Below are positions 8,714-18,978 of a stretch of DNA of 64,000 bases, piece by piece. Position 1 is the stretch's first letter, and every line of letters starts with the position of its first letter. Under the pieces are notes generated by a model. It was not told the DNA's origin. It did no database searches and saw only the letters and a program-made list of their open reading frames with translations. The position numbers and the translations under genes were made by a program. This DNA is from Mobiluncus sp963511525 (lineage in GTDB: Bacteria; Actinomycetota; Actinomycetes; Actinomycetales; Actinomycetaceae). Location: assembly GCF_963511525.1 (NCBI RefSeq), contig NZ_CAUPIY010000001.1:124001-188000 (forward strand), written 5' to 3'.

Positions 8714-10795
8714 TTACAATTTCGCCATACTTTCTTTCGCTTTCGCGACCACGTTTTCTACAGTGAACCCAAAGTGGGCAAAGTTATCCTCACCGCTTGC
8801 CGGAGTACCGAAAGTTTCCACCGACACCGCTTGCCCCGCATCTCCCAGATAGCGATACCACGGCATCGCCAGTCCAGCCTCGATAGACACCCGGGCGCGG
8901 ATTGAAGCGGGCAAGACCGATTCCCGATAGGCCGCGTCCTGTTCTTCGAACCACTCCAAGCACGGCAGGGAAACGACCCGAGCCGCCACGCCCTCTTGAG
9001 CCAGTTGTTCTCCGGCCTGCAAAGCCAGAGCGACCTCAGAACCGGTCGCCAGCAAAATGACCGTGGGATTGTCCCCAAAGTCTTTCAGCACGTAACCACC
9101 GCGCGCCACATTTTTTGCACTGGCCAAGCCGGTGTCCGCCCCGCGCGCGGGATTGGGCAGATTTTGACGGCTCAGCGCCAACCCGGCCGGGCCGCGCCGC
9201 CGCATAATCTCTAACCAGGCGTACGCGGTTTCCGCGCCGTCCGCGGGACGTACCACCGCCAGGTTCGGAATGGCGCGCAAGCTGGTCAGCGTCTCTACCG
9301 GCTGGTGAGTCGGTCCGTCCTCGCCAACCCCGATAGAGTCGTGGGTCCACACGTACGTGACCGGCAGCTTCATCAGCGCTGACAGGCGCACCGCGCCGCG
9401 CATAAAGTCAGAGAACACCAGGAAAGTCCCCGCGTAGGGGCGGGTTAAACCGCTGGTCGCGATGCCGTTGAGAATCCCTGCCATAGCGTGTTCGCGCACC
9501 CCGAAGTGCAGGTTGCGGCCCCATTCGCTGACCTTCGTCCACGCTTTTGTGGCGCGGTCGGCGGGAGCAAAAGACGGTTCGTCGGCGATGGCGGTGTTGT
9601 TAGAGCCTGCCAGGTCCGCGCTGCCGCCCCACAACTCGGGCAGCACGCCGGCCAAAGCATTGATGACCTTGCCGGAGGCGGCGCGGGTGGCGATTGCGCT
9701 GCCGGGTTCGAACTGCGGCAACGCCGACTCCACATCGGCGGGCAGCTCCCCATCCTGCAGACGTTTCAGCAACGCGGCCTGCTGCGGGTGGGATTGCTGC
9801 CAAGCGGCAAAGCGCGGATCCCACTCAGCCCGGAACTCCCGGGCGCGTTGGGCGACGTTTTCCCTGGTCGCAGCGACAATTTCGGCAGGAATGTCGAACA
9901 TCTTAGTGGGATCCAGCCCCAGTGCGGCCTTAAGACCCTCCAGCTCTGAAGTGCCCAGAGCGGAGCCGTGAATGCCGCCCTGATTCTGTTTGTTCGGCGA
10001 GGGCCAGCCAATAATGGTGCGCAACTTAATAATGGAAGGCCGTTTCGTTTCGGCTTTTGCGGCCTCGAAAGCGGCGAACAGAGCCTCCAGGTTTTCCACG
10101 TAAGACCCATCGTCTTGCACCCAGGACACTTCTTGGTAGTGCCAACCCTGGGATTCAAACCGAGCGCGAATATCCTCGATAAAGGCAATCTCAATATCGT
10201 CCTCGATAGAGATGCGGTTTTCGTCATACAGATAGATGAGGTTTCCGAGTTCCTGAGTACCCGCCAGAGACATCGCCTCGTAACTGATGCCTTCCTGCAG
10301 GCAGCCGTCCCCGGACACCACATAGATGTGATGGTCGAAGGGGCTTTCACCGGGGGCTGCGTCCGGGTCCAGCAGCCCGCGCAGACGGCGCTGTTCCATC
10401 GCCATGCCGACCGCGGCCGCGATGCCGGTGCCCAAAGGTCCAGTAGTGACTTCCACACCGGGCTGGTGACGGTATTCGGGATGTCCGGTCAGCAGCCCGC
10501 CCGATTGACGGAACTTTTTCAGGTCCTCGAGCTCTATCCCGTAGCCAGCCAGGAAGAGCTGCACATACTGTAGAGCTGAGGCGTGCCCGGCACTGAGAAC
10601 GAAGCGATCTCGACCCAGCCACCAGGGATCTGACGGATCGCTGCGCATCACATACTGGTAGAGCAGATAAGCGGCGGGAGCCAAAGAGATCGGGGTTCCC
10701 GGGTGTCCGTTACCGGCGTTTTCTACCGCGTCTGCCGCCAGAGCCTTGGCGGCTTTAATCGCCTGTTTGTCCAGTTCGCTTGCCACAAAAGTCAT
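8714..10795 (-). CDS. tkt: Transketolase
   Basis: Thiamine-diphosphate enzyme of the pentose phosphate pathway moving two-carbon units between sugar phosphates. The 693-residue protein has the N-terminal AGNGHPGTPISLAPAAY, the ThDP motif VVSGDGCLQEGISYEAMSLAG, the GSALG segment and the pyrimidine domain block GVREHAMAGILNGIA. The start has GGTGATGAG just upstream on the minus strand. It runs opposite to the small exported pair and is divergent from xerD. Confidence 0.97.
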   Translation of the reverse strand: MTFVASELDKQAIKAAKALAADAVENAGNGHPGTPISLAPAAYLLYQYVMRSDPSDPWWLGRDRFVLSAGHASALQYVQLFLAGYGIELEDLKKFRQSGGLLTGHPEYRHQPGVEVTTGPLGTGIAAAVGMAMEQRRLRGLLDPDAAPGESPFDHHIYVVSGDGCLQEGISYEAMSLAGTQELGNLIYLYDENRISIEDDIEIAFIEDIRARFESQGWHYQEVSWVQDDGSYVENLEALFAAFEAAKAETKRPSIIKLRTIIGWPSPNKQNQGGIHGSALGTSELEGLKAALGLDPTKMFDIPAEIVAATRENVAQRAREFRAEWDPRFAAWQQSHPQQAALLKRLQDGELPADVESALPQFEPGSAIATRAASGKVINALAGVLPELWGGSADLAGSNNTAIADEPSFAPADRATKAWTKVSEWGRNLHFGVREHAMAGILNGIATSGLTRPYAGTFLVFSDFMRGAVRLSALMKLPVTYVWTHDSIGVGEDGPTHQPVETLTSLRAIPNLAVVRPADGAETAYAWLEIMRRRGPAGLALSRQNLPNPARGADTGLASAKNVARGGYVLKDFGDNPTVILLATGSEVALALQAGEQLAQEGVAARVVSLPCLEWFEEQDAAYRESVLPASIRARVSIEAGLAMPWYRYLGDAGQAVSVETFGTPASGEDNFAHFGFTVENVVAKAKESMAKL

Positions 10796-10891
10796 AACTC
10801 ATCACCTAAATTGTCGGAAAGTCGGATAAATACTCGCGGTTTTTGTCCCGTCACTCGATACTATAAAAAAACCGGGTGAAAGGGGGAGGAT

Positions 10892-11932
10892 ATGGGCTCG
10901 CGACCTGCCCCCACTTTTGAGTGTCCCGAACGGTTGGACCCTCAACCCTACTTGGACTATCTGGCGGTAGAGCGCGGCGCTTCCCCGCATACCGTGGCGG
11001 CCTATACCCGGGACTTGCGTCGTTACGTGACGTTCCTGGTCGACTACGGTGTCAAAAGTCTCGATGAGGTGACCTTGGCGGTGTTGGAGGCGTTTGTGCG
11101 TGCCCTAGAAGCGGGTTTTGGCGACTATGCCGCGGTGGCGCCCTCCTCGGCGCGCCGTGCCATCGCCAGCGTGCGCTCTTGGCATCGCTATGCTTATGAA
11201 ACCGGCGCGGCTCGCTCGAACCCGACGAAAGGCATCGCGCCTGCCAAGGTCAGCGCGCATTTGCCCACGGTGTTGACCGTGGAGGAAGTCCAAGCCCTGC
11301 TGCAGGCTGCCAGCGCGCCCGGCGATGGTAATGCGTTGCGAGATCGGGCGCTGCTGGAGTTCCTCTACGCGACGGGAGCCCGGATTTCCGAGGCGGTTAA
11401 TCTGGCGGTGGATGATATTGACCTCGATGAGGAGATTCCGCTGGTCCGACTGTTCGGCAAGGGCCGCAAGGAACGCCTGTCCATGTTGGGCCACCTGGCC
11501 AAAGACGCCCTGGAAGCCTACTTGGTGCGGGTGCGCCCGGGCTTGGCAGAAAAGGGTCGTTCACGAGGGCGGGTCTTTTTGAATACTTTGGGGCGCCCTC
11601 TCAGTCGGCAAAGTGCCTGGGCAATTATCCAGTCCGCGGCGCAGCGCGCCCAGATTACTGTTCCGGTTGGTCCCCATACCCTGCGGCACTGTTTTGCCAC
11701 GCACCTATTGCAGGGCGGCGCGGACGTCCGGGCAGTTCAGGAGCTGCTGGGTCACGCCGCGGTGACCACCACCCAGATTTACACGAAAGTCTCGAACGAC
11801 ATGCTCCGGGAAGTCTACGCTTCAGCACATCCGCGTGCGCGATGGCATCGCGAAGCGAGTGAGCTATCGTGTTACGGCGGTGGTGGCATGTCAAGGGAAC
11901 AACTTTGGGTAAACTGTAACGGTGAATGCTAA
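10892..11932 (+). CDS. xerD: Tyrosine site-specific recombinase XerD
   Basis: Resolves chromosome dimers at dif together with XerC. The N-terminal SAM-like DNA-binding domain (YLDYLAVERGASPHTVAAYTR region) is followed by the catalytic domain with Arg164 (ATGARISEAV), His262 and Arg265 (HTLRH) and nucleophile Tyr297 (QIYTK). The start at 10892 has a strong GGGGGAGG Shine-Dalgarno. The product is 346 residues, about 40-50 longer than most XerD. The last ~25 residues beyond the usual HPRA end (rich in Gly/Cys) look non-functional, and the stop overlaps the start of parA. Position before parA-scpA-scpB is typical of Actinobacteria. Confidence 0.93.
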   Translation: MGSRPAPTFECPERLDPQPYLDYLAVERGASPHTVAAYTRDLRRYVTFLVDYGVKSLDEVTLAVLEAFVRALEAGFGDYAAVAPSSARRAIASVRSWHRYAYETGAARSNPTKGIAPAKVSAHLPTVLTVEEVQALLQAASAPGDGNALRDRALLEFLYATGARISEAVNLAVDDIDLDEEIPLVRLFGKGRKERLSMLGHLAKDALEAYLVRVRPGLAEKGRSRGRVFLNTLGRPLSRQSAWAIIQSAAQRAQITVPVGPHTLRHCFATHLLQGGADVRAVQELLGHAAVTTTQIYTKVSNDMLREVYASAHPRARWHREASELSCYGGGGMSREQLWVNCNGEC

Positions 11933-12785
11933 CCAACCCGCGATGATGCCTGTTCCTGATACGGATAAAGAGTTTCCGGTCCCGAAGTCCCTCAAAGGCC
12001 ACGGTCCGGCGCGGATTATCGCCATGTGTAACCAAAAAGGCGGGGTTGGCAAAACTACGACTTCCATTAACTTGGCAGCAGCCCTGGCGGAATACGGTCG
12101 CAAAGTCCTGCTGGTCGATTTCGATCCGCAGGGAGCCGCCTCGGTCGGTTTGGGCATTAACGGTCACGAGATGGACACCACTATCTATTCCCTGATGGTC
12201 GGCCCGCACCGCGACTTGACGACTGCCGATGTCATTCACCACACCAACACGGAAAACCTGGACATCATTCCGGCCAACATTGACCTTTCTGCCGCGGAGT
12301 TGCAGCTGGTAAACGAAGTGGCGCGGGAATCTATCCTGGCTCGAATCCTGCGAGAAGTAGAGCCGGAATATGACGCGATTATCATTGACTGTCAGCCGTC
12401 ACTAGGTTTGCTCACGGTCAATGCTTTGACGGCGGCTCACGGGGTGATTATTCCGGTGTCTACCGAATTCTTTGCCCTGCGCGGAGTAGCGCTGCTGATG
12501 GAAACTATTGAAACCGTGCGTGACCGGTTGAACCCGAAACTGCAGTTGGACGGCATTTTGGCGACGTTGGTGGACTCGCGGACCCTGCACTCCAAGGAAG
12601 TTCAGGAACGCCTGCTCGAAGCGTTCCAAGACAAAATGTTTTCCACCGTCATCAAACGCACCGTGAAGTTCCCCGACTCCACCGTGGCGACCCGGCCCAT
12701 CACCGAATTTGCCCCCACCCACGATGGTGCCCAAGCCTACCGCCGCTTGGCGCGCGAAGTGATAGCCAAGGGCTATGTCGCCTAA
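11922..12785 (+). CDS. parA: ParA/Soj-family chromosome partitioning ATPase
   Basis: A 287-residue MinD/ParA-type ATPase with the deviant Walker A CNQKGGVGKTTT, switch motif VDFDPQG and Walker B-like IIIDCQPSLG. Such proteins position DNA or protein cargo on the nucleoid. The scpA-adjacent copy is distinct from the parAB pair near oriC. The start is GTG at 11922, overlapping the end of xerD, or ATG at 11943. It overlaps scpA by 11 bases, so it belongs to one operon with the segregation-condensation genes. Confidence 0.92.
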   Translation: MNANQPAMMPVPDTDKEFPVPKSLKGHGPARIIAMCNQKGGVGKTTTSINLAAALAEYGRKVLLVDFDPQGAASVGLGINGHEMDTTIYSLMVGPHRDLTTADVIHHTNTENLDIIPANIDLSAAELQLVNEVARESILARILREVEPEYDAIIIDCQPSLGLLTVNALTAAHGVIIPVSTEFFALRGVALLMETIETVRDRLNPKLQLDGILATLVDSRTLHSKEVQERLLEAFQDKMFSTVIKRTVKFPDSTVATRPITEFAPTHDGAQAYRRLAREVIAKGYVA

Positions 12786-13614
12786 CCCTGACCCGAACCT
12801 GCCCGACACGTCCCCGGACAACCAAGAACCGGCGGACTTGGACGCAGCGGACACCCCCGCTTTTGAAGTCCATTCACCCGAGTACACCGGACCGTTTCAC
12901 CTGCTGGCGGACTTGGTCGCGAAACGCAAGCTGGACATCACCGCTTTTGCCCTCGCCGAAGTGACTGCGGATTTCCTCGCTTATCTGGATAAATGGCCCA
13001 ATCTGGCCGAAGCGACGGAATTCCTGGTCATAGCGGCGACCCTGCTGGACATAAAAGCGGCGCGGCTCTTGCCGGGCATGGCTGACAGTGAGGAGGACCT
13101 GGAACTTCTGGAAGCCCAGGACCTGCTGATTTCCCGGCTCATTCAATATCAAACCTATAAAGAAGCCTCGAACTTCGTCGAGGAGCAGCTGCAGGCTTTT
13201 CAACTGGTGACCGGACGTGTGCCGGGCGACGAGCCGGCTTTGAAACACGTCTTGGCGGAACTGAAAACCCAGATAGATCCCGAGGAGTTGGCCCGCCGCG
13301 CCGCCGGAACTCTCTACGCGGTTCCTCCGCAAGTCCTGGTCGCCCACCTGCACGATCCGCTCGTCTCGGTTCATGAGCAAACCGCGGTGCTGACCGAGCG
13401 CCTGGAACGAGCCCGCACCCTCACGTTTAAAGAACTCGTGGCGGACGCCAAAACCCTGCCGGTAGTCATTTCGCGGTTCTTGGCGCTGTTGGATATGTAC
13501 CGCTCCGGGGTATTGAGTTTTACCCAGGAAAAACCTTTGGGTAAGTTAGTTATCATCTGGGTCGGCTCCAGCGACAGCGAGCCCACACCCCGCAATGAGG
13601 ACGAATGGGAATGA
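12775..13614 (+). CDS. scpA: Segregation and condensation protein A
   Basis: Kleisin subunit that bridges the SMC dimer and binds ScpB in the chromosome condensation complex. The 279-residue acidic protein contains the ScpA block PFHLLADLVAKRKLDITAFA and the following FLVIAATLLDIKAARLLP. It starts inside the end of parA and overlaps scpB by ten bases. Confidence 0.94.
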   Translation: MSPNPDPNLPDTSPDNQEPADLDAADTPAFEVHSPEYTGPFHLLADLVAKRKLDITAFALAEVTADFLAYLDKWPNLAEATEFLVIAATLLDIKAARLLPGMADSEEDLELLEAQDLLISRLIQYQTYKEASNFVEEQLQAFQLVTGRVPGDEPALKHVLAELKTQIDPEELARRAAGTLYAVPPQVLVAHLHDPLVSVHEQTAVLTERLERARTLTFKELVADAKTLPVVISRFLALLDMYRSGVLSFTQEKPLGKLVIIWVGSSDSEPTPRNEDEWE

Positions 13615-14273
13615 GCGACAACCAAGACTTGTGGGCTTCCCTAGAAGCTATTTTGATGATTACCGAAGCGCCGGTGGGTGTGGACGTGTTGTCCGTAGCC
13701 CTGCAGACCCCAGAGACAGAGGTGTGCGCCGCCCTGCAGGGGTTGGCTGCGGAATATCGCGGTGAAGGCGGGGAGGGAGCCCTGTTCGGACGCCCGCGCG
13801 GATTTGAGCTGCGGGAAGTCGGCGGCGGGTGGCGTATCTACGTGGCGCCACGGTTTCAGACCTTGGTGCAGCGTTTCGTCACCTTGGGTTCCACCGGTCG
13901 GCTCTCACAAGCGGCGTTGGAAACTTTGGCGGTAGTGGCTTACAAACAGCCCTGTACCCGCGCCCAAGTCGCCGCCATTCGCGGGGTGAACGTGGATTCG
14001 GTAATGCGTAACCTGGCGGCGCGCGGGCTCATCGAGGAATGCGGACAAACGAACCTTGGAGCTTTGCTGTACCGCACCACCGCGGCTTTCCTGGAACAGA
14101 CCGGACTGGACAGCCTGGATCAGCTGCCGCCCTTAGCTCCATATATGCCGGCTAATCCTGACCTATCCCAGGTTTTGGCGGCGGAAACGGCCGACATGCT
14201 GTGGGATGCTCAAACCCAACGCAGTGCGGACGACAGCGAAATCAATGACACAGAAAGCAGTACAGATGACTGA
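13605..14273 (+). CDS. scpB: Segregation and condensation protein B
   Basis: A 222-residue winged-helix protein that dimerises on ScpA in the SMC-ScpAB complex. Diagnostic segments are SLEAILMITEAPVGVD at the N-terminus and LSQAALETLAVVAYKQP with the following RGVNVDSVMRNLAARGLIE. Starts at 13605 or 13611 are both possible because ATGGGAATGAGC contains two in-frame ATGs. It overlaps rluB. Confidence 0.94.
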   Translation: MGMSDNQDLWASLEAILMITEAPVGVDVLSVALQTPETEVCAALQGLAAEYRGEGGEGALFGRPRGFELREVGGGWRIYVAPRFQTLVQRFVTLGSTGRLSQAALETLAVVAYKQPCTRAQVAAIRGVNVDSVMRNLAARGLIEECGQTNLGALLYRTTAAFLEQTGLDSLDQLPPLAPYMPANPDLSQVLAAETADMLWDAQTQRSADDSEINDTESSTDD

Positions 14274-15081
14274 GTCGGAAACCAAAAACACCGTTACCAG
14301 TGCCGACACGCCCTTGCCCGAGCCGGAAACTGAAACCCAGACCCGCCCCGAAGCCACCAGCGAACCCGAGCGCCTCCAAAAGGTATTGTCCCGCGCCGGG
14401 GTCGCCTCGCGGCGAGCCAGCGAGGACTTGATTGCGCAGGGTCGCGTCCAGATTAACGGTGAAACCGTGCGCGAAATGGGAGTAAAAGTCCTGCCTACGG
14501 ACCGGATTACCGTGGACGGCCAGCGTGTTCACACCGATACAGTCCTGCAGGTCTGGGCTTTTCACAAGCCCGTTGGCACCGTTTCTTCGATGCAGCCCGA
14601 GGACGATCGGCCCTGCATCGGGGACTGGGTGACGAAACTGCCCGAGCGGGTCTATAACGTGGGCCGTCTGGATGTCGCCACGGCGGGACTGCTGCTACTG
14701 ACCAACAACGGCGAGCTGGCGAACCGAATCATGCACCCGTCGTACGAAGTCCCGAAAACCTACGTCGCGGTGGTGCAAGGCCAGGTCAAGATGGGTTTGG
14801 GTAAGGTATTGCGCCGTGGGGTCGAGCTCGAGGACGGCACGGTGAAAGTCGACAAATTCAAACTCATCGAAGTGCGCAAGGGTTCGTCTATTGTGCAGCT
14901 GACCCTGCATTCAGGCAAGAACCGCGTGGTGCGTCGCCTGCTCTCTGCGGTGGGCCACCCGGTGTCTGCCTTGACCCGCACGGGAATTGCCAACCTGACT
15001 TTGGATGGCCTGAAAGAAGGCCAGTTCCGGCTGCTGCACGGCAATGAGCTGGCCGCCCTACAAGAAATGGTGGGACTATGA
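14266..15081 (+). CDS. rluB: 23S rRNA pseudouridine synthase RluB family
   Basis: Isomerises a uridine in 23S rRNA to pseudouridine. After a low-complexity acidic Thr/Glu/Pro leader of about 45 residues comes an S4 RNA-binding domain (RLQKVLSRAGVASRRASEDLI) and the RsuA/RluB catalytic domain with GRLDVATAGLLLLTNNG, whose Asp is the nucleophile. The ATG at 14266 overlaps the scpB stop and gives 271 residues; an in-frame ATG at 14206 lies deep inside scpB and is less likely. It overlaps tyrA. Confidence 0.92.
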   Translation: MTESETKNTVTSADTPLPEPETETQTRPEATSEPERLQKVLSRAGVASRRASEDLIAQGRVQINGETVREMGVKVLPTDRITVDGQRVHTDTVLQVWAFHKPVGTVSSMQPEDDRPCIGDWVTKLPERVYNVGRLDVATAGLLLLTNNGELANRIMHPSYEVPKTYVAVVQGQVKMGLGKVLRRGVELEDGTVKVDKFKLIEVRKGSSIVQLTLHSGKNRVVRRLLSAVGHPVSALTRTGIANLTLDGLKEGQFRLLHGNELAALQEMVGL

Positions 15082-16307
15082 GCGACGCATTACCGCAATC
15101 CGCCCCGCAGCCCGGTGTCGCCGTGGTCGGCACGCGGGGACCGGTGTTAATTATCGGTGTCGGTTTAATAGGCGGTTCTATCGGGTTGGCGCTGTTCCGC
15201 GCGGGAGTGGACGTTTACCTGCGAGATGCGTCCCCGACGGCGATGGCTTTGGGTGAGAGCCTGGGAGCCGGCCGGGTCTGGCAGGACGGCCTGCCCGCGC
15301 CTTCTCTGGTTTTGGTCGCGACCCCTCCCGATGTGACTGCCGGTGTCGCGTTGGCGGCTTTGCGGGAGTTTCCCGCGGCTTTCGTGTTTGACGTCAGTTC
15401 CGTGAAGGACGCGGTGGTGCACGAGGTCGTGGCGGGGGACTGCGCCGCGGCGCCGCGCTATTGTTCGGTGCATCCCATGGCTGGCAAGGAAGTGAACGGC
15501 GTGGGAGCTGCCACCGCAGACTTATTCGCTGGTCGGCCCTGGGTGGTGGTGGCGCATGAGACTACCCGCCCCGACGCGGTATTGGCGGCGCGGACTTTGG
15601 GGACAGACTTGGGTGCGTTCCTGTTGACTTTGGACGCTGACGAGCACGACCGGGCGGTAGCTTTGGTTTCGCACGTGCCCCAGCTGGTGTCCTCCCTGAT
15701 GGCGGGGCTGCTGGTGACGGCACCTCCGGCCGCTTTGGAACTGGCTGGAGGCGGCTTGCGCGACGTAACCCGCATCGCGGCCTCGGACCCGCGGCTGTGG
15801 AACGCTATCTTGGCGGGAAACGAAACCGCGGTGCGCGAAATCCTGGTGGAACTGCAAGGTAACCTGCAGGCTCTCATCGCCGGACTGAGCCCGGATATTC
15901 ACTGCGATACCGGCGACCCGGACGGTAATCCAACCGAAACAACCCCGCCCACCCGGCCTTGTGACCCCTCCCAGACTAGCGAGCGCACCGCCTGGAATTC
16001 TCCCGCGGTGGGCGCAATTAATACTGTGTTGGTGCGCGGAAATGAGGGCGTGGGCCGGATTCCCGGCAAGCACGGTGATGCCGCCTCGAAGTACGGGGTG
16101 GTGGCGGTGCTGGTCCCGGATGAGCCGGGTTTCCTGGGACGTTTGTTCAACGATATGGGTTCAGCCGGCATCAACGTGGAGGATTTTCGCCTGGAACACT
16201 CGTTGGGACAAGCGCGCGGGTTGGCCTACCTGTATGTGACACCGGCTTCGGTAGAGCCGCTGATGGCACACCTGTCGCAACGGGGCTGGTCCCTGGCCGA
16301 GGTTTGA
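15078..16307 (+). CDS. tyrA: Prephenate dehydrogenase with C-terminal ACT domain
   Basis: Oxidatively decarboxylates prephenate to 4-hydroxyphenylpyruvate in tyrosine synthesis. The NAD-binding GVGLIGGSIGLAL motif is near residue 25, the catalytic-region block VHPMAGKE follows, and the last 75 residues form an ACT domain (VAVLVPDEPGFLGRLFNDMG), which in this family senses tyrosine. A Pro/Thr-rich linker of about 50 residues separates the two. Length 409. It overlaps rluB by four bases. Confidence 0.92.
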   Translation: MSDALPQSAPQPGVAVVGTRGPVLIIGVGLIGGSIGLALFRAGVDVYLRDASPTAMALGESLGAGRVWQDGLPAPSLVLVATPPDVTAGVALAALREFPAAFVFDVSSVKDAVVHEVVAGDCAAAPRYCSVHPMAGKEVNGVGAATADLFAGRPWVVVAHETTRPDAVLAARTLGTDLGAFLLTLDADEHDRAVALVSHVPQLVSSLMAGLLVTAPPAALELAGGGLRDVTRIAASDPRLWNAILAGNETAVREILVELQGNLQALIAGLSPDIHCDTGDPDGNPTETTPPTRPCDPSQTSERTAWNSPAVGAINTVLVRGNEGVGRIPGKHGDAASKYGVVAVLVPDEPGFLGRLFNDMGSAGINVEDFRLEHSLGQARGLAYLYVTPASVEPLMAHLSQRGWSLAEV

Positions 16308-16453
16308 ACCGGGGAGCGCTTAGCGCCGGATTCTTTCGGCAAAACGGGTCATTACAAGCCCTTTTGCCTGTAAAATAGGCTTGCTTAGGGCGTTACCGGT
16401 TTCAATGTGGAATACTGGAACGTTGCTAAATACCTGGAAAGTGTAGGGGAGTC

Positions 16454-17179
16454 ATGGAATACGCGAACTATGAGGCATTGCGCGAAAAGATTTTGGGGCG
16501 CGGGGTGGTGGTCGCCATCGACGGACCCAGCGGTTCGGGCAAATCCACCATTTCGCGCAACGTGGCGGCAGCCCTCGATTTGGGCTACCTCGATACGGGA
16601 GCGATGTATCGCGCCGCGGCCTGGGGGGTGGAGCACCGCGGGGTGGATCTCAACGATCCCGTAGCCATCGCAGCAGCAGTGCAGGCCATGAAGTTCACCG
16701 TCAACGCGGTTCCCCACGCGCCCAGGATTTTTGTGGATGATGTCGATGTCATGCACGTGATTCGCACGGACCACATCAACACTATCGTGTCCGCTGTCTC
16801 GAGCGTACCGGAGGTGCGTACCACGCTGATTGCGCTGCAGCGCGACATCATCGCCCAGGCCCGCGAATCTACTCGCGGTATCGTGGTGGAAGGCCGGGAC
16901 ATCACCACCGTGGTGGCTCCGGATGCACAAGTGCGGATTCTGCTGACTGCCAACGCGGCGACGCGGGTCAGTCGGCGGGCTTTGGCCGATCAAGGTGACG
17001 CTCAGAGCGAAACTCTGGACCGGGAACGCGCCTTGGTGTTGGACCGCGATGCCCGCGATGCCAAAGTCACTTCCTTCCACGCGGCCGCCGATGGGGTGAC
17101 CAAGGTAGACTCCACCGATTTGAGCGTGTCGCAAACTTTAGATACGGTTATGCGTCTGATTGATCAGGCGACGAATTGA
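16454..17179 (+). CDS. cmk: Cytidylate kinase
   Basis: Phosphorylates CMP and dCMP with ATP. P-loop GPSGSGKST begins about residue 24, followed by the family block YLDTGAMYRAAAW, then RDI(T)TVVAPDA and the lid region RRALADQGD. 241 residues. A separate promoter region of about 145 bases separates it from tyrA. It lies directly upstream of der, an arrangement widely conserved in Actinobacteria. Confidence 0.95.
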   Translation: MEYANYEALREKILGRGVVVAIDGPSGSGKSTISRNVAAALDLGYLDTGAMYRAAAWGVEHRGVDLNDPVAIAAAVQAMKFTVNAVPHAPRIFVDDVDVMHVIRTDHINTIVSAVSSVPEVRTTLIALQRDIIAQARESTRGIVVEGRDITTVVAPDAQVRILLTANAATRVSRRALADQGDAQSETLDRERALVLDRDARDAKVTSFHAAADGVTKVDSTDLSVSQTLDTVMRLIDQATN

Positions 17180-17222
17180 GACTTGGCCCGAATTTGGCCA
17201 GGCCGTAACGCACGGGGGAATA

Positions 17223-18794
17223 ATGACCGAGGAAACTACCGGAGACACCGGGGACGCGACGCTGTCTGAACAGCCCGCTCCGATTGCGTCCAACGATGAG
17301 CTTCCTGATGAGGAATACGAAAACTTTGTCGACGATGGCACGATAGACCCCGCAGACGCAGCGCGTGATGAAATGCTGCGCGAGGGGCTGCAAGATTACG
17401 ACTTGGAGCCGGAGGATTTGGATCTTCTGTCCGGGGATATGACGCTGGACGCCGCCGGACTGCCCGCCGCTCCAAACTGGCCCACCCTGGCCGTGGTGGG
17501 TCGACCCAATGTCGGCAAATCCACCCTGGTGAACCGCATTTTGGGACGCCGCGAAGCCGTGGTGCTGGACGAACCGGGAGTGACGCGAGACCGGGTCACT
17601 TATGATGCCCACTGGAACGGACGCAATTTTCATCTGGTTGATACTGGCGGCTGGGACGTGGGGGTTTCCGGGCTGGACCGGGCGGTCGCGGACCAGGCCG
17701 AAATTGCGATTGACCTGGCGGACGCCGCTTTGTTCGTGGTGGACGCGAACGTGGGGGCGACCGCTACCGATGAGCGTTTGATGAAGCTACTGCGCCGTTC
17801 CGGCAAGCCCGTGCTGCTGGTGGCTAATAAGGTTGACTCGGATCGTCAAGAGGCCGATGCCGCCGCCCTGTGGAACCTCGGCATGGGTCAGCCCTACCCG
17901 ATTTCTGCCCTGCACGGGCGGGGTACAGGTGACTTGCTGGACGCCATTTTGCAGGCGTTGCCCCAGGCCGGAGCCACACCAGTGACCCGTGCCGAAGACT
18001 CTACGCCGCGGGTCGCCCTCGTGGGCCGGCCCAACGTAGGCAAGTCCTCGCTGCTGAACGCCCTGTCCGGGGCGGGACGAGCCGTGGTGTCAGAGGTTCC
18101 CGGCACCACTCGTGACCCGGTAGACGAGGTCTTGGAGCTGGACGGTCAGCAGTGGGTTTTTGTGGACACCGCGGGGGTGCGACGGCGGGTCAAGCGCAGC
18201 GTGGGTGCGGATTACTATTCGGTGCTGCGCACCCAAGCCGCCATCGAAAACGCTGATGTGGCGCTGGTCTTGTTGGACGGGGGAGAACCCCTCACGGAAC
18301 AAGACGTGCGGGTCGTGAACCAGGTCGTCGAGGCAGGCCGGGCCTTAGTGCTGGTCAACAACAAGTGGGACCTGGTGGACGAATATCGCCAGGGCGAACT
18401 GAAATACGAGCAAGAGGCGGACTTGGCGCACGTGTCTTGGGTGCCCAAGATTAACGTCTCGGCGAAAACAGGGTGGCACACGAACCGGATTGCCCGGGCA
18501 TTGCGAGCGGCCTTGGAGGGGTGGACCATTCGGATCCCGACCTCGCGTTTGAACGCATTTTTGGGCGAGCTGGTGGCGGCTCATCCCCATCCGCTACGCG
18601 GCGGCAAACAGCCGCGTATTCTTTACGCCACCCAGGCGGGGGTGTGTCCGCCTCGTTTTGTCCTGTTTACTACCGGTTTCCTTGACCCGCAGTACCGACG
18701 TTTCATCGAACACCGCCTGCGGGACACTTTTGGTTTCGTAGGTACCCCGGTACGCATCGGGGTGCGGGTGCGCGAAAAGCGGAAAGGCCGCTAG
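17223..18794 (+). CDS. der: Ribosome-assembly GTPase Der (EngA)
   Basis: Double GTPase acting in 50S subunit maturation. It has two G domains, each with GRPNVGKS, and G3 DTGG in the first and DTAG in the second, with NKVD and NKWD, followed by a KH-like C-terminal domain ending in RVREKRKGR. The ATG at 17223 follows a GGGGGAAT Shine-Dalgarno and gives 523 residues, with an acidic N-terminal extension of about 85 residues that is common in actinobacterial Der. The in-frame ATG at 17160 inside cmk is unlikely. Confidence 0.95.
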   Translation: MTEETTGDTGDATLSEQPAPIASNDELPDEEYENFVDDGTIDPADAARDEMLREGLQDYDLEPEDLDLLSGDMTLDAAGLPAAPNWPTLAVVGRPNVGKSTLVNRILGRREAVVLDEPGVTRDRVTYDAHWNGRNFHLVDTGGWDVGVSGLDRAVADQAEIAIDLADAALFVVDANVGATATDERLMKLLRRSGKPVLLVANKVDSDRQEADAAALWNLGMGQPYPISALHGRGTGDLLDAILQALPQAGATPVTRAEDSTPRVALVGRPNVGKSSLLNALSGAGRAVVSEVPGTTRDPVDEVLELDGQQWVFVDTAGVRRRVKRSVGADYYSVLRTQAAIENADVALVLLDGGEPLTEQDVRVVNQVVEAGRALVLVNNKWDLVDEYRQGELKYEQEADLAHVSWVPKINVSAKTGWHTNRIARALRAALEGWTIRIPTSRLNAFLGELVAAHPHPLRGGKQPRILYATQAGVCPPRFVLFTTGFLDPQYRRFIEHRLRDTFGFVGTPVRIGVRVREKRKGR

Positions 18795-18904
18795 GATTTC
18801 CGCGATTTTCCAATGATTTATTCTTTTTTCAAGCGTCCGGGGCGGCAGCGTTTTTCCCTTCGGTTGCCAATAGGGTAAAGTGTCTATGTTGCTTTTTGGG
18901 CAAT

Positions 18905-18978
<74 letters not shown>
